Below, piece by piece: positions 28,072-36,985 of a stretch of DNA of 64,000 bases (position 1 is its first letter; each line of letters starts with the position of its first letter). Made by a program: the position numbers and the translations under genes. Location: NCBI RefSeq assembly GCF_037975235.1, contig NZ_CP150241.1, forward strand, positions 1,302,001 through 1,366,000. The letters run 5' to 3'. Source of the DNA: Paenibacillus sp. FSL R5-0341 (lineage in GTDB: Bacteria; Bacillota; Bacilli; Paenibacillales; Paenibacillaceae). The notes under the pieces were generated by a model. The model was not told the origin of the DNA, did not search any database, and was given only the letters and a program-made list of their open reading frames with translations.

Positions 28072-28938
28072 TTGAGTAATGCCTATTTGAGATGGTTTAC
28101 TTCAGATCATCAACAATTTCCGTTTTTCATTCAGTATGGTGGACACGTTGAGGACATGGAGCTTCATAATCATATGGATTTTACGGAACTTGTGATTGTT
28201 CTGAATGGTCATGCAACCCATGTGGTGAACACCGAGGAATTTTTTATTAAAAAAGGAAACGCGTTTGTCATCAATGGTGACACCCATCATGCGTATAAAG
28301 ACCCTCATGATTTTAGGATCTGTAACGTGATGTTCAGTCCCGAGATGCTTGCTTCGGCTGGGCCTGATCTCAGGAAATCCAACGGCTTCCAGGCACTGTT
28401 TGTTTTGGAACCGTTCTATCGCAATACCCACTCATTTCCGAGTAAACTGGCGTTATCCATTTCCAGTCTGGAGTATGTCGAATCGTTGATATCGTTCATG
28501 ATTGAGGAGTATCACAGTAAACAGCAAGGCTATCAGACGATGTTGATCTCACGTCTAACGGAGATGGTTGTATATTTGTCGAGGCAATATGATACGCAGG
28601 AAAAGGGCATTGAAGGCAACAATCTGATGCATCTGGCGAATGCCATTTCATATATTGAAGATCATTATCTGGAGCCATTGTCGCTGGAGGACATTGCGGG
28701 GAAGTCGAACATCTCGATAAGGCATCTGAATCGGATTTTTCGATCCTATTATCAGATGACTCCGATCTCTTATCTGCAGAAGTTGCGTCTGGAAAAGGCA
28801 TGTCATTTATTGAAAAACGGGAACCTGTCCATTACGGAAATTTCATATGAATGCGGATTTAACGACAGTAATTATTTCACCCGTCAATTCAAGAAAGCCT
28901 ATGGCAAGTCTCCCAAAACATACAGGCAAAATCATTAA
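28072..28938 (+). CDS. AraC-family regulator with cupin sensor domain
   Basis: The protein has 288 residues from the TTG at 28072, 6 nt after GGAGGGGA; an ATG at 28066 is too close to that site. The N-terminal cupin-like part (about 15-150) has a MELHNHMDFTELVIVLNG segment that binds sugars in relatives such as AraC and MsmR. The C-terminal double helix-turn-helix (about 190-288) shows HLANAISYIEDHYLEPLSLEDIAG and TEISYECGFNDSNYFTRQFKKAYGKSP. It diverges from the GH43 xylosidase gene with about 170 nt between, so xylan/arabinoxylan sensing is the likely job. Confidence 0.9.
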   Translation: MSNAYLRWFTSDHQQFPFFIQYGGHVEDMELHNHMDFTELVIVLNGHATHVVNTEEFFIKKGNAFVINGDTHHAYKDPHDFRICNVMFSPEMLASAGPDLRKSNGFQALFVLEPFYRNTHSFPSKLALSISSLEYVESLISFMIEEYHSKQQGYQTMLISRLTEMVVYLSRQYDTQEKGIEGNNLMHLANAISYIEDHYLEPLSLEDIAGKSNISIRHLNRIFRSYYQMTPISYLQKLRLEKACHLLKNGNLSITEISYECGFNDSNYFTRQFKKAYGKSPKTYRQNH

Positions 28939-28961
28939 TACCTGACTGGATATAAGAAATC

Positions 28962-28998
28962 AAAACAGGGCCTCCGCATAAGGGAAGTCCTGTTTAAT
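28962..28998. terminator. terminator between araC-like and ydeI-like genes
   Basis: An AAACAGGGCCTCC / GGGAAGTCCTGTTT imperfect stem with T-rich flanks on both strands, placed between converging genes. Confidence 0.6.
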
Positions 28999-29014
28999 GT
29001 TTTTCAGAGACACG

Positions 29015-29584
29015 TTAATAGTCCAAAAGTCGTCCGTTATCATGCCACTGACCGTACATTTTATTTTCCTTCGTATTGGTTATGAATTTGTCCAATCGAC
29101 TCTGGAATAATGCGGGCTGCTGTTTCACACTTTGGATCGTATCGATCCGAATCTTTTGATACAGAGCAGGGAAGGCGATGAAATTCGCATAAACCTGTTG
29201 ATCCTCTTTCAGCCTTTGTTCGATTACACCATCGATAATGAAAGCATTCGGGTCCATAAAAGGGAGAACCTTTCTACCTTCGTCATGCATGAAGCCCAAC
29301 TTTTCTAGACGGCGGACACGTTCCTTGTTCAATTCAGTCCAAGAGCTTCGATGGCTTCGAGGAGACAATCTCTGTGCTAATTGAGTCTCGGATATTTTCT
29401 TTTTGATTCCATCGATCCATCCAAAGCAAAGCGACTCTTCAACCACGTCCAAGTACAGCAGGGCATCCGAAGTTGGTTTCATGCTTACGATGACCCAGCA
29501 AGATTTCTGGACTTTTCCGTGCTCTTGCAACCAATTTCTCAATTCATCCCTCGATGTCACGGGGATACAATGTACATTTTCCAT
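29015..29584 (-). CDS. YdeI/OmpD-associated (OmdA) family protein
   Basis: The 189-residue cytoplasmic protein matches the YdeI-type family: ELRNWLQEHGKVQKSCWVIV at the start, EESLCFGWIDGIKKK, RLSPRSHRSSWTELNKERVRRLEKLG, and a C-terminal helical section. Members are widespread; in E. coli YdeI is linked to peptide resistance, but the biochemical role is not known. No good ribosome site precedes the ATG; it starts 11 nt after the stop of the DinB gene, so translation may be coupled. It is the last of a probable dinB-ydeI pair, with the WYL regulator upstream. Confidence 0.85.
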   Translation of the reverse strand: MENVHCIPVTSRDELRNWLQEHGKVQKSCWVIVSMKPTSDALLYLDVVEESLCFGWIDGIKKKISETQLAQRLSPRSHRSSWTELNKERVRRLEKLGFMHDEGRKVLPFMDPNAFIIDGVIEQRLKEDQQVYANFIAFPALYQKIRIDTIQSVKQQPALFQSRLDKFITNTKENKMYGQWHDNGRLLDY

Positions 29585-29595
29585 CGAATCGTTGT

Positions 29596-30105
29596 CTATA
29601 CTTGAGCCGGTTCTTGATACCAGAATAGAGAATAGTCGTTCATGATGGAGGCATGCCCCAATTGACGCAGCATAGTAGATACATTGCCCCGGTGGTAGGT
29701 CCCGTGATTTACCAGATGGAATACCATTTCCGATAAGCTGGTTTCGCGAACTCCGGCAAATGGATTATCGAGCAGAACGGTTTGTTCCAGATCATCTTGG
29801 CCTTGGAACCACTCACTGTATTGCGCCGACAGGTCGTTAAAACATTGAATGTATTCACCCACAGAACCGTGAAGTTCACTATTGAGAGGTATGCATGCTT
29901 GCAGTGCCTCGGGCATACCTGTGCCAGTTAACACCAGGTACCACATCTTATCCACTGCATAGATATGGCTGAGTGCATGAGCGATGGTTGGAAACGAACT
30001 ATTCACTTCCTGACTCAGTACGGAAGAGGGCAGTTCCTTGATTCTGCTCAGGATGGTTTGGTTGGCCCATGCGTGATAATTATACATTTGTACCGGATGA
30101 TTCAT
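29596..30105 (-). CDS. DinB-family putative metalloenzyme
   Basis: The 169-residue four-helix-bundle protein has the DinB pattern: MYNYHAWANQTILSRIKELP, IAHALSHIYAVDKMWY and VFHLVNHGTYHRGNVSTMLRQLG. Three conserved His (in LSHI, LVNHGTYHRG) would bind a metal ion. Many members are bacillithiol- or mycothiol-dependent transferases; others are of unknown role. AAAGGAGA is before the ATG. It sits between a ydeI-like gene and a WYL regulator, an arrangement often seen for stress-responsive DinB genes. Confidence 0.9.
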   Translation of the reverse strand: MNHPVQMYNYHAWANQTILSRIKELPSSVLSQEVNSSFPTIAHALSHIYAVDKMWYLVLTGTGMPEALQACIPLNSELHGSVGEYIQCFNDLSAQYSEWFQGQDDLEQTVLLDNPFAGVRETSLSEMVFHLVNHGTYHRGNVSTMLRQLGHASIMNDYSLFWYQEPAQV

Positions 30106-30167
30106 TGATGATCGTCTCCTTTAATTTGGGGGTGGATTGGGTTAACTTACTGAGATAATTATAAAAA

Positions 30168-30199
30168 AAGAAGTATGACAACAGCGTGTCATACTTCTT
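30168..30199 (-). terminator. terminator overlapping the end of the WYL gene
   Basis: A 13-bp stem AAGAAGTATGACA / TGTCATACTTCTT followed on the minus strand by a T-run. The stop codon (30189-30191) lies within the stem, so the last codons of the gene form the terminator. Confidence 0.85.
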
Positions 30200-31106
30200 C
30201 ATAGAGGTTAAGTGCGTTTCGAAGTTGTTCTTTCAGAATGCTTCGTAATTCAATCGGTTCAATCACCTCGGCGCCACTGCCCAAACTGAGTAGAAACGAC
30301 CATAACCACTTGGCTTGTAACGGCTGATGGACCTGGATGCGCATCGTCATACTTCCATCCTCGTGAAATTGCTTATCTGCCTGTTGAAAATGATCCATGG
30401 CTTCCGATAGCGATTCCGGTTTCACTCGAAAAACAACATCACTAATCTGATCTTGCCATGATGGATCTGACACAACATTCTCTTGAGGAAGCTCAAGATG
30501 TGGTTGAAAGTGTTCCGATGTAAGCTGAACGTTCATCATCCGGGACAGTCGGAATTCCCGATAATCCTGCCTTGTCTGGCAAAATCCATAAACATACCAA
30601 TTACGATATTTAAAATGAAGTCTTACCGGTTCCAGCTGGCGGGGAGTATGTTCATTCTTCGTATTGATGTAGTCAAAACGCACAACCTGATGCTTCATAA
30701 TACCTGTACGGAGATGAGGAAGGGCATCAGGTTCCGTTCGGCGAGTCTCCAAATCCACAGATAGACTTGAGGTCTGATGCTCCGGTCCAATTGTTTGCAG
30801 ACGTTCAATCGTTCCCTGTGCACGCGCGTCTTCGAAGACAGTGGAGAGACTACTAAGGATCGTAATCAGGGCATCGACATCATAAGAACCGAGCAAGCTT
30901 TTATCCATCTTGTATCCATCCATCATGCCATATCCGCCTTTAAGTCCCTGGTGTGAGACGACTGGAAAGCCGGCTGCGCAGATTACATCAATATCCCGAT
31001 AGATCGTTCTTGGAGACACCTGAAACTCTTCCGCCAAGGTGGAGGCAGACAACACTTCGTGGTTCAAAAGTTTATATATGATTGAGATTAATCGCTCCAA
31101 TTTCAA
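30189..31106 (-). CDS. YafY-type HTH-WYL transcriptional regulator
   Basis: The 305-residue protein has a DeoR-like winged helix (about 1-60: LERLISIIYKLLNHEVLSASTLAEEFQV, SPRTIYRDIDVICAAGFPV). A middle region follows, then a WYL domain (about 130-210) with LRTGIMKHQVVRFDYINTK and NWYVYGFCQTRQDYREFRLSRM, then a WCX C-terminal extension. WYL domains bind nucleic acid or small ligands and often control DNA-damage or stress genes. The start is TTG with GGGGAT upstream. It lies just upstream of dinB but has its own terminator within its 3' end. Confidence 0.9.
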   Translation of the reverse strand: MKLERLISIIYKLLNHEVLSASTLAEEFQVSPRTIYRDIDVICAAGFPVVSHQGLKGGYGMMDGYKMDKSLLGSYDVDALITILSSLSTVFEDARAQGTIERLQTIGPEHQTSSLSVDLETRRTEPDALPHLRTGIMKHQVVRFDYINTKNEHTPRQLEPVRLHFKYRNWYVYGFCQTRQDYREFRLSRMMNVQLTSEHFQPHLELPQENVVSDPSWQDQISDVVFRVKPESLSEAMDHFQQADKQFHEDGSMTMRIQVHQPLQAKWLWSFLLSLGSGAEVIEPIELRSILKEQLRNALNLYEEV

Positions 31107-31250
31107 AAGCTATCCCCGCCCGTTATTCCATTTTGTCATTCTAGGCCATTATTATATCACAGCAATATGAACCGGAAGGGAGTTCACCAACTCGTATCCT
31201 TCTAATCCTTCGGCGGCTAAGCTTGAATAAGCTATATAGCGAGAGAAAAC

Positions 31251-31279
31251 AAAAAAAGAGTGCTGGATCGCACTCTTTC
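31251..31279 (-). terminator. terminator of the arabinan regulator
   Basis: A perfect AAAGAGTGC / GCACTCTTT stem with a TTTTTTTG run on the minus strand, 87 nt after the regulator stop codon. Confidence 0.85.
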
Positions 31280-31365
31280 TAAGGATACATTATTGTTGTG
31301 TTGAACAGTTACGTTAGCAGATCGGTCGAACTTTTTTTATTTTGAGATTTTAGTCAGAATGGAAA

Positions 31366-32283
31366 CTATTCCTCTTGCACGTTATAGAGAACGCGAGCAA
31401 GCAGATTCTGTCCATAGTTGCCAAAGTTTTTGCCGAAGATCGTCAAGCCCCGTTTGTTCAAAGGGCCGTCGGTAACCGCAATGCGGAAGTGAATATCGCT
31501 TTTGTAATCCAAACCGATCTGATCCAGCGTTACGTCCGAGATGCGGCATCCGTCGATATAGCTGCCTTCCTGTGTGATCCGGATCAGCTTCAGCATGCCG
31601 TACTGATTCAAATGGGGAGGCCACCATTCCGGATTGAAGGTACCGCGTGTATTGCCAAAATCGCCTGGACTCGTCCAGCAGCCAATCTCAATACCGTTAA
31701 TGTAGAAATAAATATCCGAAGGATAATTGTCGCAAAAGCCAGGTGCCTCTGAACCCAGTTCCATCGACAACTGAATTTCGCTAAACGACTGATTCGGCTT
31801 AAGATAGTTGGGAATCCGATACTCCAGATAACCTTCAGCCAGCCAGATCATCTCCGCATCAATTCGCAATGGATCAGCAAAGTAACGCGGATCATCGAAC
31901 TCTCCAACAATGCTGTCCCGGGTAGCGAGACCACATGTAGGCGCAGCCTGATAATCGCTGTAATGACCGACCTGAATTTCCACCTCGTAACGATTGTTAA
32001 TCTCCTGTGAACGCAGATCAACCATTAATTTTTCCTCATTGAGATAACATATCTTCTGAATGCCATGTTTACCAACAGCGGTGTTGATCTCGATCAATCC
32101 GCTCTCTTCGAGCTTTTTGATATGCATTGTGATAGCGCCATTACTGAGACCCAGCTTAGTTGCGAGATCATTGAGATTAAGACTTTGGTTCTTGGCCAGC
32201 AGCTCGATGATCTGAATCCGGATTTCCGAACTGAGCGCTTTGAAGATATTCACACCCGACATCAGATCTTTAATATAAATCAT
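31366..32283 (-). CDS. ArsR-like winged-helix regulator with C-terminal ligand-type domain (paralogue 2)
   Basis: The 305-residue paralogue of the gene at 16576-17484 shares its N-terminal winged helix (FKALSSEIRIQIIELLAKNQ, NDLATKLGLSNGAITMHIKKLEESGLI). It also shares the C-terminal blocks PTCGLAT, DDPRYFADP, EYRIPNY, GSEAP, WTSPGD and NQYGMLKLIRIT. The ATG at 32283 has AAAGGA 8 nt upstream; an in-frame extension to 32340 has no site. It diverges from a secreted arabinanase and an arabino-oligosaccharide importer, so it is likely their regulator. A beta-rich C-terminal ligand domain, probably sugar-binding, is inferred from context only. Confidence 0.82.
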   Translation of the reverse strand: MIYIKDLMSGVNIFKALSSEIRIQIIELLAKNQSLNLNDLATKLGLSNGAITMHIKKLEESGLIEINTAVGKHGIQKICYLNEEKLMVDLRSQEINNRYEVEIQVGHYSDYQAAPTCGLATRDSIVGEFDDPRYFADPLRIDAEMIWLAEGYLEYRIPNYLKPNQSFSEIQLSMELGSEAPGFCDNYPSDIYFYINGIEIGCWTSPGDFGNTRGTFNPEWWPPHLNQYGMLKLIRITQEGSYIDGCRISDVTLDQIGLDYKSDIHFRIAVTDGPLNKRGLTIFGKNFGNYGQNLLARVLYNVQEE

Positions 32284-32515
32284 AGGTGGATTCCTTTCCC
32301 CGTTCTGAACAAAGTCTCTTTTCATTGCAGACATTTGCACATTTATATGTTTTATTTCAGATAATTATAAATCATTCCTTCATGGAAGGGAAGGGCTGAG
32401 AAATGGAAGCCAAAACCCCTGTACATAGCGCAAATATGAAAATATAAACTACATTTTGTTCACTATTCCGGTTAAAATAAGTGTTAATCAGTTTACATAT
32501 GTTTGAAATATACCA

Positions 32516-32544
32516 TTGAAATGTAATGAAACCGCTTTTATAAT
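32516..32544 (+). promoter_or_regulatory. sigma-A promoter of the arabinanase gene
   Basis: TTGAAA, a 17-nt spacer and a perfect TATAAT, 73 nt before the start codon. The 330-bp gap from 32284 is otherwise A/T-rich, with several ATATAAA/TTTATAT-type half-sites that could bind the divergent regulator. Confidence 0.75.
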
Positions 32545-32617
32545 CCTATTATACCTAAATTGATTCATTACTTCATGAACCTAATTAACCATTTGATTCG
32601 GAAAGGTGGAGTTCGGT

Positions 32618-33595
32618 TTGGAAAAGTTGAGCAATGTGAAGAGGTTTAAGTGGAAACGGTTGGCTTTACCGGCATTACTTGTGATGGTATTACTACTGGC
32701 AGGTCAGTCAAAAGCTTTGGCGGCGTTCTGGAATCTGACCGGAGATACCGCCGTTCATGATCCGTCGATTATCAAAGAGGGAAGCTCGTGGTACACCTTT
32801 TCAACCGGCCCAGGTATTCAGGTATTGAAATCGGATAATGGATCGTCCTGGTATCGTGTTCCACAAATCTTCTTAAGTAAACCATCCTGGTGGGCTTCTG
32901 CTGTTCCGGGACAAAGTGGATTGGATGTATGGGCACCAGACGTAGAGCAGTATAACGGAAAAGTATGGCTCTATTATTCCATCTCCACCTTTGGCTCCAA
33001 TCGGTCTGCGATTGGTCTTGCGTCTGCCAACAGCATTGGAGCAGGGCAGTGGAAGGACGAAGGATTGGTGCTTCAGACTACGACCGCCAATAATTATAAT
33101 GCGATTGATCCGAATCTGGTCATTGATGCTTCAGGCAACCCATGGCTGGCCTTCGGTTCTTTCTGGAGCGGTCTGAAGATTGTCAAGCTGGACAAAAACA
33201 CGATGAAACCGACAGGAAGCATAACTTCCATTGCTGCGCGTCCGAATAACGGGGGGGCTATTGAAGGACCAAGTGTTGTATATCGTGGCGGATACTATTA
33301 CCTGTTTGCTTCAATCGATTCTTGCTGCCAAGGGGTAAACAGTACCTACAAAATGGTCTATGGGCGTTCGACGAGTATTACAGGCCCTTATGTGGATAAA
33401 AACGGAGTGAATATGCTGAATGGCGGAGGAACGATATTGGATACAGGCAACGTGAAATGGAAAGGTCCAGGTGGTCAGGACGTGTACAACGGCAATGTCA
33501 TTGCACGACACGCCTATGATGCAGAGGATAATGGCAATCCGAAATTGCTGATTAATGACTTGCTTTGGGACGCGAATGGCTGGCCGATGTACTGA
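32618..33595 (+). CDS. secreted GH43 endo-alpha-1,5-L-arabinanase
   Basis: The 325-residue protein has a signal peptide (about 1-36, ALA-A). It is a single five-bladed propeller with VHDPSIIKEG (base Asp), NAIDPNLV (pKa Asp) and GAIEGPSVV (acid Glu). The WAPDVEQYNGKVWLYYS blade and short size match AbnA-type endo-arabinanases of Bacillus. It cuts the arabinan backbone outside the cell, producing oligosaccharides for the importer encoded next. The TTG at 32618 is preferred because AAAGGTGGAG ends 6 nt before it; a GTG at 32606 overlaps the ribosome site. It has a strong promoter and diverges from the paralogue-2 regulator. Confidence 0.93.
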   Translation: MEKLSNVKRFKWKRLALPALLVMVLLLAGQSKALAAFWNLTGDTAVHDPSIIKEGSSWYTFSTGPGIQVLKSDNGSSWYRVPQIFLSKPSWWASAVPGQSGLDVWAPDVEQYNGKVWLYYSISTFGSNRSAIGLASANSIGAGQWKDEGLVLQTTTANNYNAIDPNLVIDASGNPWLAFGSFWSGLKIVKLDKNTMKPTGSITSIAARPNNGGAIEGPSVVYRGGYYYLFASIDSCCQGVNSTYKMVYGRSTSITGPYVDKNGVNMLNGGGTILDTGNVKWKGPGGQDVYNGNVIARHAYDAEDNGNPKLLINDLLWDANGWPMY

Positions 33596-33643
33596 TTTAT
33601 TTTAGATAAATATAAAATGTTTTATAAAAGTGTTGACTAAAGT

Positions 33644-33714
33644 GATCTGGATTTGATAAATTTAACAACAGAAATCCTATTTCATCCAATTGAATACGGT
33701 TACAAATCCAGATC
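33644..33714 (+). promoter_or_regulatory. leader stem abutting the ribosome site of the sugar-binding gene
   Basis: GATCTGGATTTG (33644-33655) and CAAATCCAGATC (33703-33714) are perfect 12-base inverted repeats. The right arm ends directly at AGGAGG of the next gene. A TTGACT at 33633 with an A/T-rich -10 region could start transcription just before or inside the left arm. The structure could stabilise the mRNA or modulate ribosome entry, or the repeat may be an operator. Upstream, a 16-base A/T palindrome (TATAAAATGTTTTATA) lies near 33611. Confidence 0.5.
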
Positions 33715-33727
33715 AGGAGGGGTTCAG

Positions 33728-35071
33728 ATGGTAAAGAAAAAGAATTGGGTCACATTTATGCTTCTTATGCTGGTAAGTGCGCTGGTACTTGCAGGTTGTG
33801 GAGGTAGCAGCGGCGCGAGTGGGGACAAGGAGTTAACGTTTATGTTCCGCGGAGGTACAGACGAGCAGAAAGCTTACCAGGCGGTGGTCAAGAAATTCGA
33901 AGAAGATCATCCGGGTGTGAAAGTCAAAATCATCGTAACGGCTGCGGATCAATATGCAACCAAGCTGAGAGCGGCAATTACAGGCAACAGCTTGCCTGAC
34001 GTATTCTACATCAATCCGGGCGATGTGAAAGCGTATGTGAACAGCAATGTGCTGATGAACCTCACATCGTATATTGAAAATAACCCGGATGTTGATCTCG
34101 ATAATATCTGGAAATACGGCGTGGATCTGTATCGCTATGACGGCCAAATGGCAGGCCAAGGTGATATCTACGGTATGCCGAAAGATCTGGGGCCATTTGC
34201 ACTTGGCTACAACAAGACTTTGTTTGAAAAAGAGGGCATTCCATTCCCTGACACGGATAAACCATATACATGGGAAGAGTTCATCAAGGTGAACCAGCAA
34301 GCGACCAAGGATACCAATGGAGACGGTAAACCGGATGTATACGGTACTGGATTCAACGTACAGTGGGCCCTGCAATCCTTTGTATGGAGCAACGGTGGCG
34401 ACTGGCTGGATGAAACCAAAACAAAGGTAACGATTGACGATCCGAAATTTGCGGAAGCACTGCAGTTCTTCGCGGATATGCAAAACGTATACAAAATCAC
34501 ACCTTCTATTGAGGAAGCGCAAACATTGGATACGTACCAACGCTGGATGAAAGGTGAAATGGCTTTCTTCCCTGTAGGTCCATGGGATATGAGTACATTT
34601 GAGAAACTGCCTTTCGATTATGATTTGTTGCCTTTCCCTGCGGGATCTACTGGCAAATCGGCAACGTGGATCGGATCTCTGGGCATTGGGGTATCGGCGA
34701 AAACGAAATATCCAGAAGAAGCGGCAGCATTGGTGAACTACCTTACGGCTTCGAAGGAAGGCATGCAGCAATTGGTAGATGCCAAGGTACAAATCCCGAA
34801 CTTGCTTGATATGGCAGACGAGTGGGCCAAAGATACATCCACGAAACCAGCCAACAAGCAAGAATTCATTGACATCGTAGAGGATTACGGCCGGGCTCTG
34901 CCAGGTAACTACACGTACAATGCGGAATGGTATGACCTGTTCTTCACGGACATTCAACCGGTATTGGATGGCAAGATTACAGCCGCAGATTATGTGAAGC
35001 AGCAGCAGCCGAAAATGCAGAAGCTGCTCGACAAAGCGGTTGAACAGGAAAAGAAATCTCAGAATAAGTAG
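33728..35071 (+). CDS. ABC importer sugar-binding lipoprotein (arabino-oligosaccharides likely)
   Basis: The 447-residue protein has a lipoprotein signal with lipobox LVLAGC (Cys near residue 24) and a type-1 extracellular solute-binding fold: [32 protein letters not shown], then a mid-protein [11 protein letters not shown] and [28 protein letters not shown] is 7 nt before the ATG; an in-frame extension to 33653 lacks a site. It is followed by two permease genes and an arabinanase lipoprotein, so arabino-oligosaccharide capture is the context-based function. The cluster has no ATPase gene; such importers commonly borrow the shared MsmX-type ATPase. Confidence 0.92.
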   Translation: MVKKKNWVTFMLLMLVSALVLAGCGGSSGASGDKELTFMFRGGTDEQKAYQAVVKKFEEDHPGVKVKIIVTAADQYATKLRAAITGNSLPDVFYINPGDVKAYVNSNVLMNLTSYIENNPDVDLDNIWKYGVDLYRYDGQMAGQGDIYGMPKDLGPFALGYNKTLFEKEGIPFPDTDKPYTWEEFIKVNQQATKDTNGDGKPDVYGTGFNVQWALQSFVWSNGGDWLDETKTKVTIDDPKFAEALQFFADMQNVYKITPSIEEAQTLDTYQRWMKGEMAFFPVGPWDMSTFEKLPFDYDLLPFPAGSTGKSATWIGSLGIGVSAKTKYPEEAAALVNYLTASKEGMQQLVDAKVQIPNLLDMADEWAKDTSTKPANKQEFIDIVEDYGRALPGNYTYNAEWYDLFFTDIQPVLDGKITAADYVKQQQPKMQKLLDKAVEQEKKSQNK

Positions 35072-35083
35072 ATAGGAAAAGGC

Positions 35084-35199
35084 GATGCCGGCGGCCAGCA
35101 ATCATGCTGCTGGCATTGTTCTTATTGGAGCTTATTGGATTCCATACGGGCATGTGGCATTCGTTGATCGACAAGGTTCAATCGACGGATGCCACATGC
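35084..35199 (+). other. two strong intercistronic hairpins after the binding-protein gene
   Basis: First hairpin: ATGCCGGCGGCCAGCA / TGCTGCTGGCAT around 35083-35117. Second: 19-base arms at 35150-35168 and 35181-35199 with a 12-base loop, only G-U differences between arms. Neither has a T-run, so they are unlikely to terminate. They fit 3' mRNA protection that keeps the binding protein more abundant than the permeases. Confidence 0.65.
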
Positions 35200-35225
35200 T
35201 GATACTAGAAACAGGGGTGAACGCC

Positions 35226-36116
35226 GTGATTACGAAATCGAGTTTGTATCGCAAAGAGATGCTGTACGGATATCTGTTTATTTTGCCTCCGATTCTTGGG
35301 TTGCTAATCTTTGTCATGTTCCCGTTCCTCTATTCCCTCTATGGTTCCTTTACCGATTGGGATGGACTGGGACAGATGAATTTTATCGGTTTGGCCAACT
35401 TCAAGGATCTGCTCACGGATGACCTCTTTTACAAAGCGATGTTTAATACATTCTTCCTGATGCTAGGTATCCCGATTGGTCTGTTGTTGGCTCTATTGCT
35501 GGCAATGGGTCTGAATCGTAAAATTCCCGGCACAACGACATTCCGTGTGATCTATTACATTCCGGTTATTTCTTCCCTCGCTGCGGTGTCCATCATGTGG
35601 AACTGGGCATACAACGGGGATTACGGTCTGGTCAATCAGTTCCTTGACCTGTTTGGTATCAAGGGTCCAAACTGGCTCGCGAACAAAGACACGGTCAAAC
35701 CCGCTCTGATTATTATGACGATATGGAAAGGTCTCGGATACACGATGTTATTGTACTTGGCGGCACTGCAAAGTGTATCACGTACATACTACGAAGCGGC
35801 TGAGCTGGATGGAGCCAATGGATTCCAGATCTTCCGCAACATTACCTGGCCTATGGTGAAGCCAGTTACCTTTTTCCTCATTGTTACAAATATCATTGGC
35901 GGTTCCCAGATCTTCACCGAGATGAACATTATGACGCCTACGGGTGGTCCTGAATATTCTTCGGCATCAATCGTCTTCTACATTTGGCAGAAAGCCTTCA
36001 GTAACTTGCAGATGGGTTATGCCTCAGCGATGGCCATGATTCTGGGTATTTTCATTTTTGTCATTACCCTGGTGCAATTCAAAATGAACGAAAAATCAGC
36101 CTATGATGGGGATTGA
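35226..36116 (+). CDS. ABC sugar importer permease 1 (AraP/MalF type)
   Basis: The 296-residue protein starts at a GTG preceded by AGGGGTGAA; an in-frame extension back to 35085 has no ribosome site and covers the hairpins. Six membrane helices begin at about residue 15 (YLFILPPILGLLIFVMFPFLYSLYGSF). The EAA-type cytoplasmic loop is YYEAAELDGANGFQIFRNITWP (about 200-220), which docks on the ATPase. It forms the channel with permease 2. Its stop codon lies 26 nt before the permease 2 start, and the next ribosome site lies within the gap. Confidence 0.93.
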   Translation: MITKSSLYRKEMLYGYLFILPPILGLLIFVMFPFLYSLYGSFTDWDGLGQMNFIGLANFKDLLTDDLFYKAMFNTFFLMLGIPIGLLLALLLAMGLNRKIPGTTTFRVIYYIPVISSLAAVSIMWNWAYNGDYGLVNQFLDLFGIKGPNWLANKDTVKPALIIMTIWKGLGYTMLLYLAALQSVSRTYYEAAELDGANGFQIFRNITWPMVKPVTFFLIVTNIIGGSQIFTEMNIMTPTGGPEYSSASIVFYIWQKAFSNLQMGYASAMAMILGIFIFVITLVQFKMNEKSAYDGD

Positions 36117-36142
36117 TTGTCAAGGAAAGGAGTGAACCGGAG

Positions 36143-36985
36143 ATGTCTTACAGTCAAAAGAGGAAATTAACGAACTCGATCATCTTTATCGTACTCGCGA
36201 TCGGTGCGATTGCGATGATTGCACCACTGATCTGGATGCTGTCCACTTCATTAAAGGAGAAGCAAGATGTGTTCGCGCTTCCGCCTGTGTGGATACCTGA
36301 AGTATTCCAATTTGGTAAGTATAAAGAAATCTGGGAAGCTGGTCCGCTGCTCAGCGGGATCAAAAACAGCCTTATTGTTGCGGTGAGTGTAACGGTGGTG
36401 GGTACGTTTACGTCCAGTATCGCTGCCTTTGCCTTTGCCAAATTAAGATTCCCGCACAAAAATAAACTGTTTCTCGCATTGCTGGCATCCATGATGATTC
36501 CTTATCCGACAGTCATGATCCCACAATTCATCATGTTCGCGAAGCTGGGCTGGGTGGATACGCTGTTGCCACTGATCGTTCCAGGCCTGTTCGGTAACGT
36601 AATCATGATCTTCTTCCTTCGTCAATACCTGCTTAGTGTACCTGATGCGATTATTGAGGCGGCCAAGATTGATGGAAGTTCCTACTTCCGCTTGTACTCC
36701 AGTATTACGTTCCCGCTCATCAAACCGGCGATTGCTGCACAGCTGATTCTCTGGTTCATGGGCATCTGGAACGATTATCTGGCACCGATTATCTATCTGA
36801 ATTCACCGGAGAAGCAGACGTTACAGCTGGTTATCGCGAACTTCAATGCGACGTATGCGATTCAAACGGATTACCCACTTATTATGGCGGCGTCCATTGT
36901 AGCCCTGTTGCCGGTATTAATCATCTTCTTGATCTTCCAGAAACAGATTATTGAATCGGTTGCCATTTCGGGAGTGAAGGGATGA
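36143..36985 (+). CDS. ABC sugar importer permease 2 (AraQ/MalG type)
   Basis: The 280-residue protein has six membrane helices and begins with a short basic tail before IIFIVLAIGAIAMIAPLIWML. The EAA loop is AIIEAAKIDGSSYFRLYSSITFPLIKP (split near residues 175-200). The start is the ATG at 36143 with AAAGGAG 10 nt upstream. Its stop overlaps the start of the arabinanase lipoprotein gene by 4 nt (ATGA), so translation is coupled. It is the MalG-like partner of permease 1. Confidence 0.93.
   Translation: MSYSQKRKLTNSIIFIVLAIGAIAMIAPLIWMLSTSLKEKQDVFALPPVWIPEVFQFGKYKEIWEAGPLLSGIKNSLIVAVSVTVVGTFTSSIAAFAFAKLRFPHKNKLFLALLASMMIPYPTVMIPQFIMFAKLGWVDTLLPLIVPGLFGNVIMIFFLRQYLLSVPDAIIEAAKIDGSSYFRLYSSITFPLIKPAIAAQLILWFMGIWNDYLAPIIYLNSPEKQTLQLVIANFNATYAIQTDYPLIMAASIVALLPVLIIFLIFQKQIIESVAISGVKG

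Noticed and set aside
33833..35101. 422-codon open frame on the minus strand, antisense to the sugar-binding protein gene
   Set aside because: No ribosome site; composition rich in Arg, His, Cys and Ile typical of antisense reading of a real gene. The plus-strand lipoprotein with lipobox and strong ribosome site explains the region.
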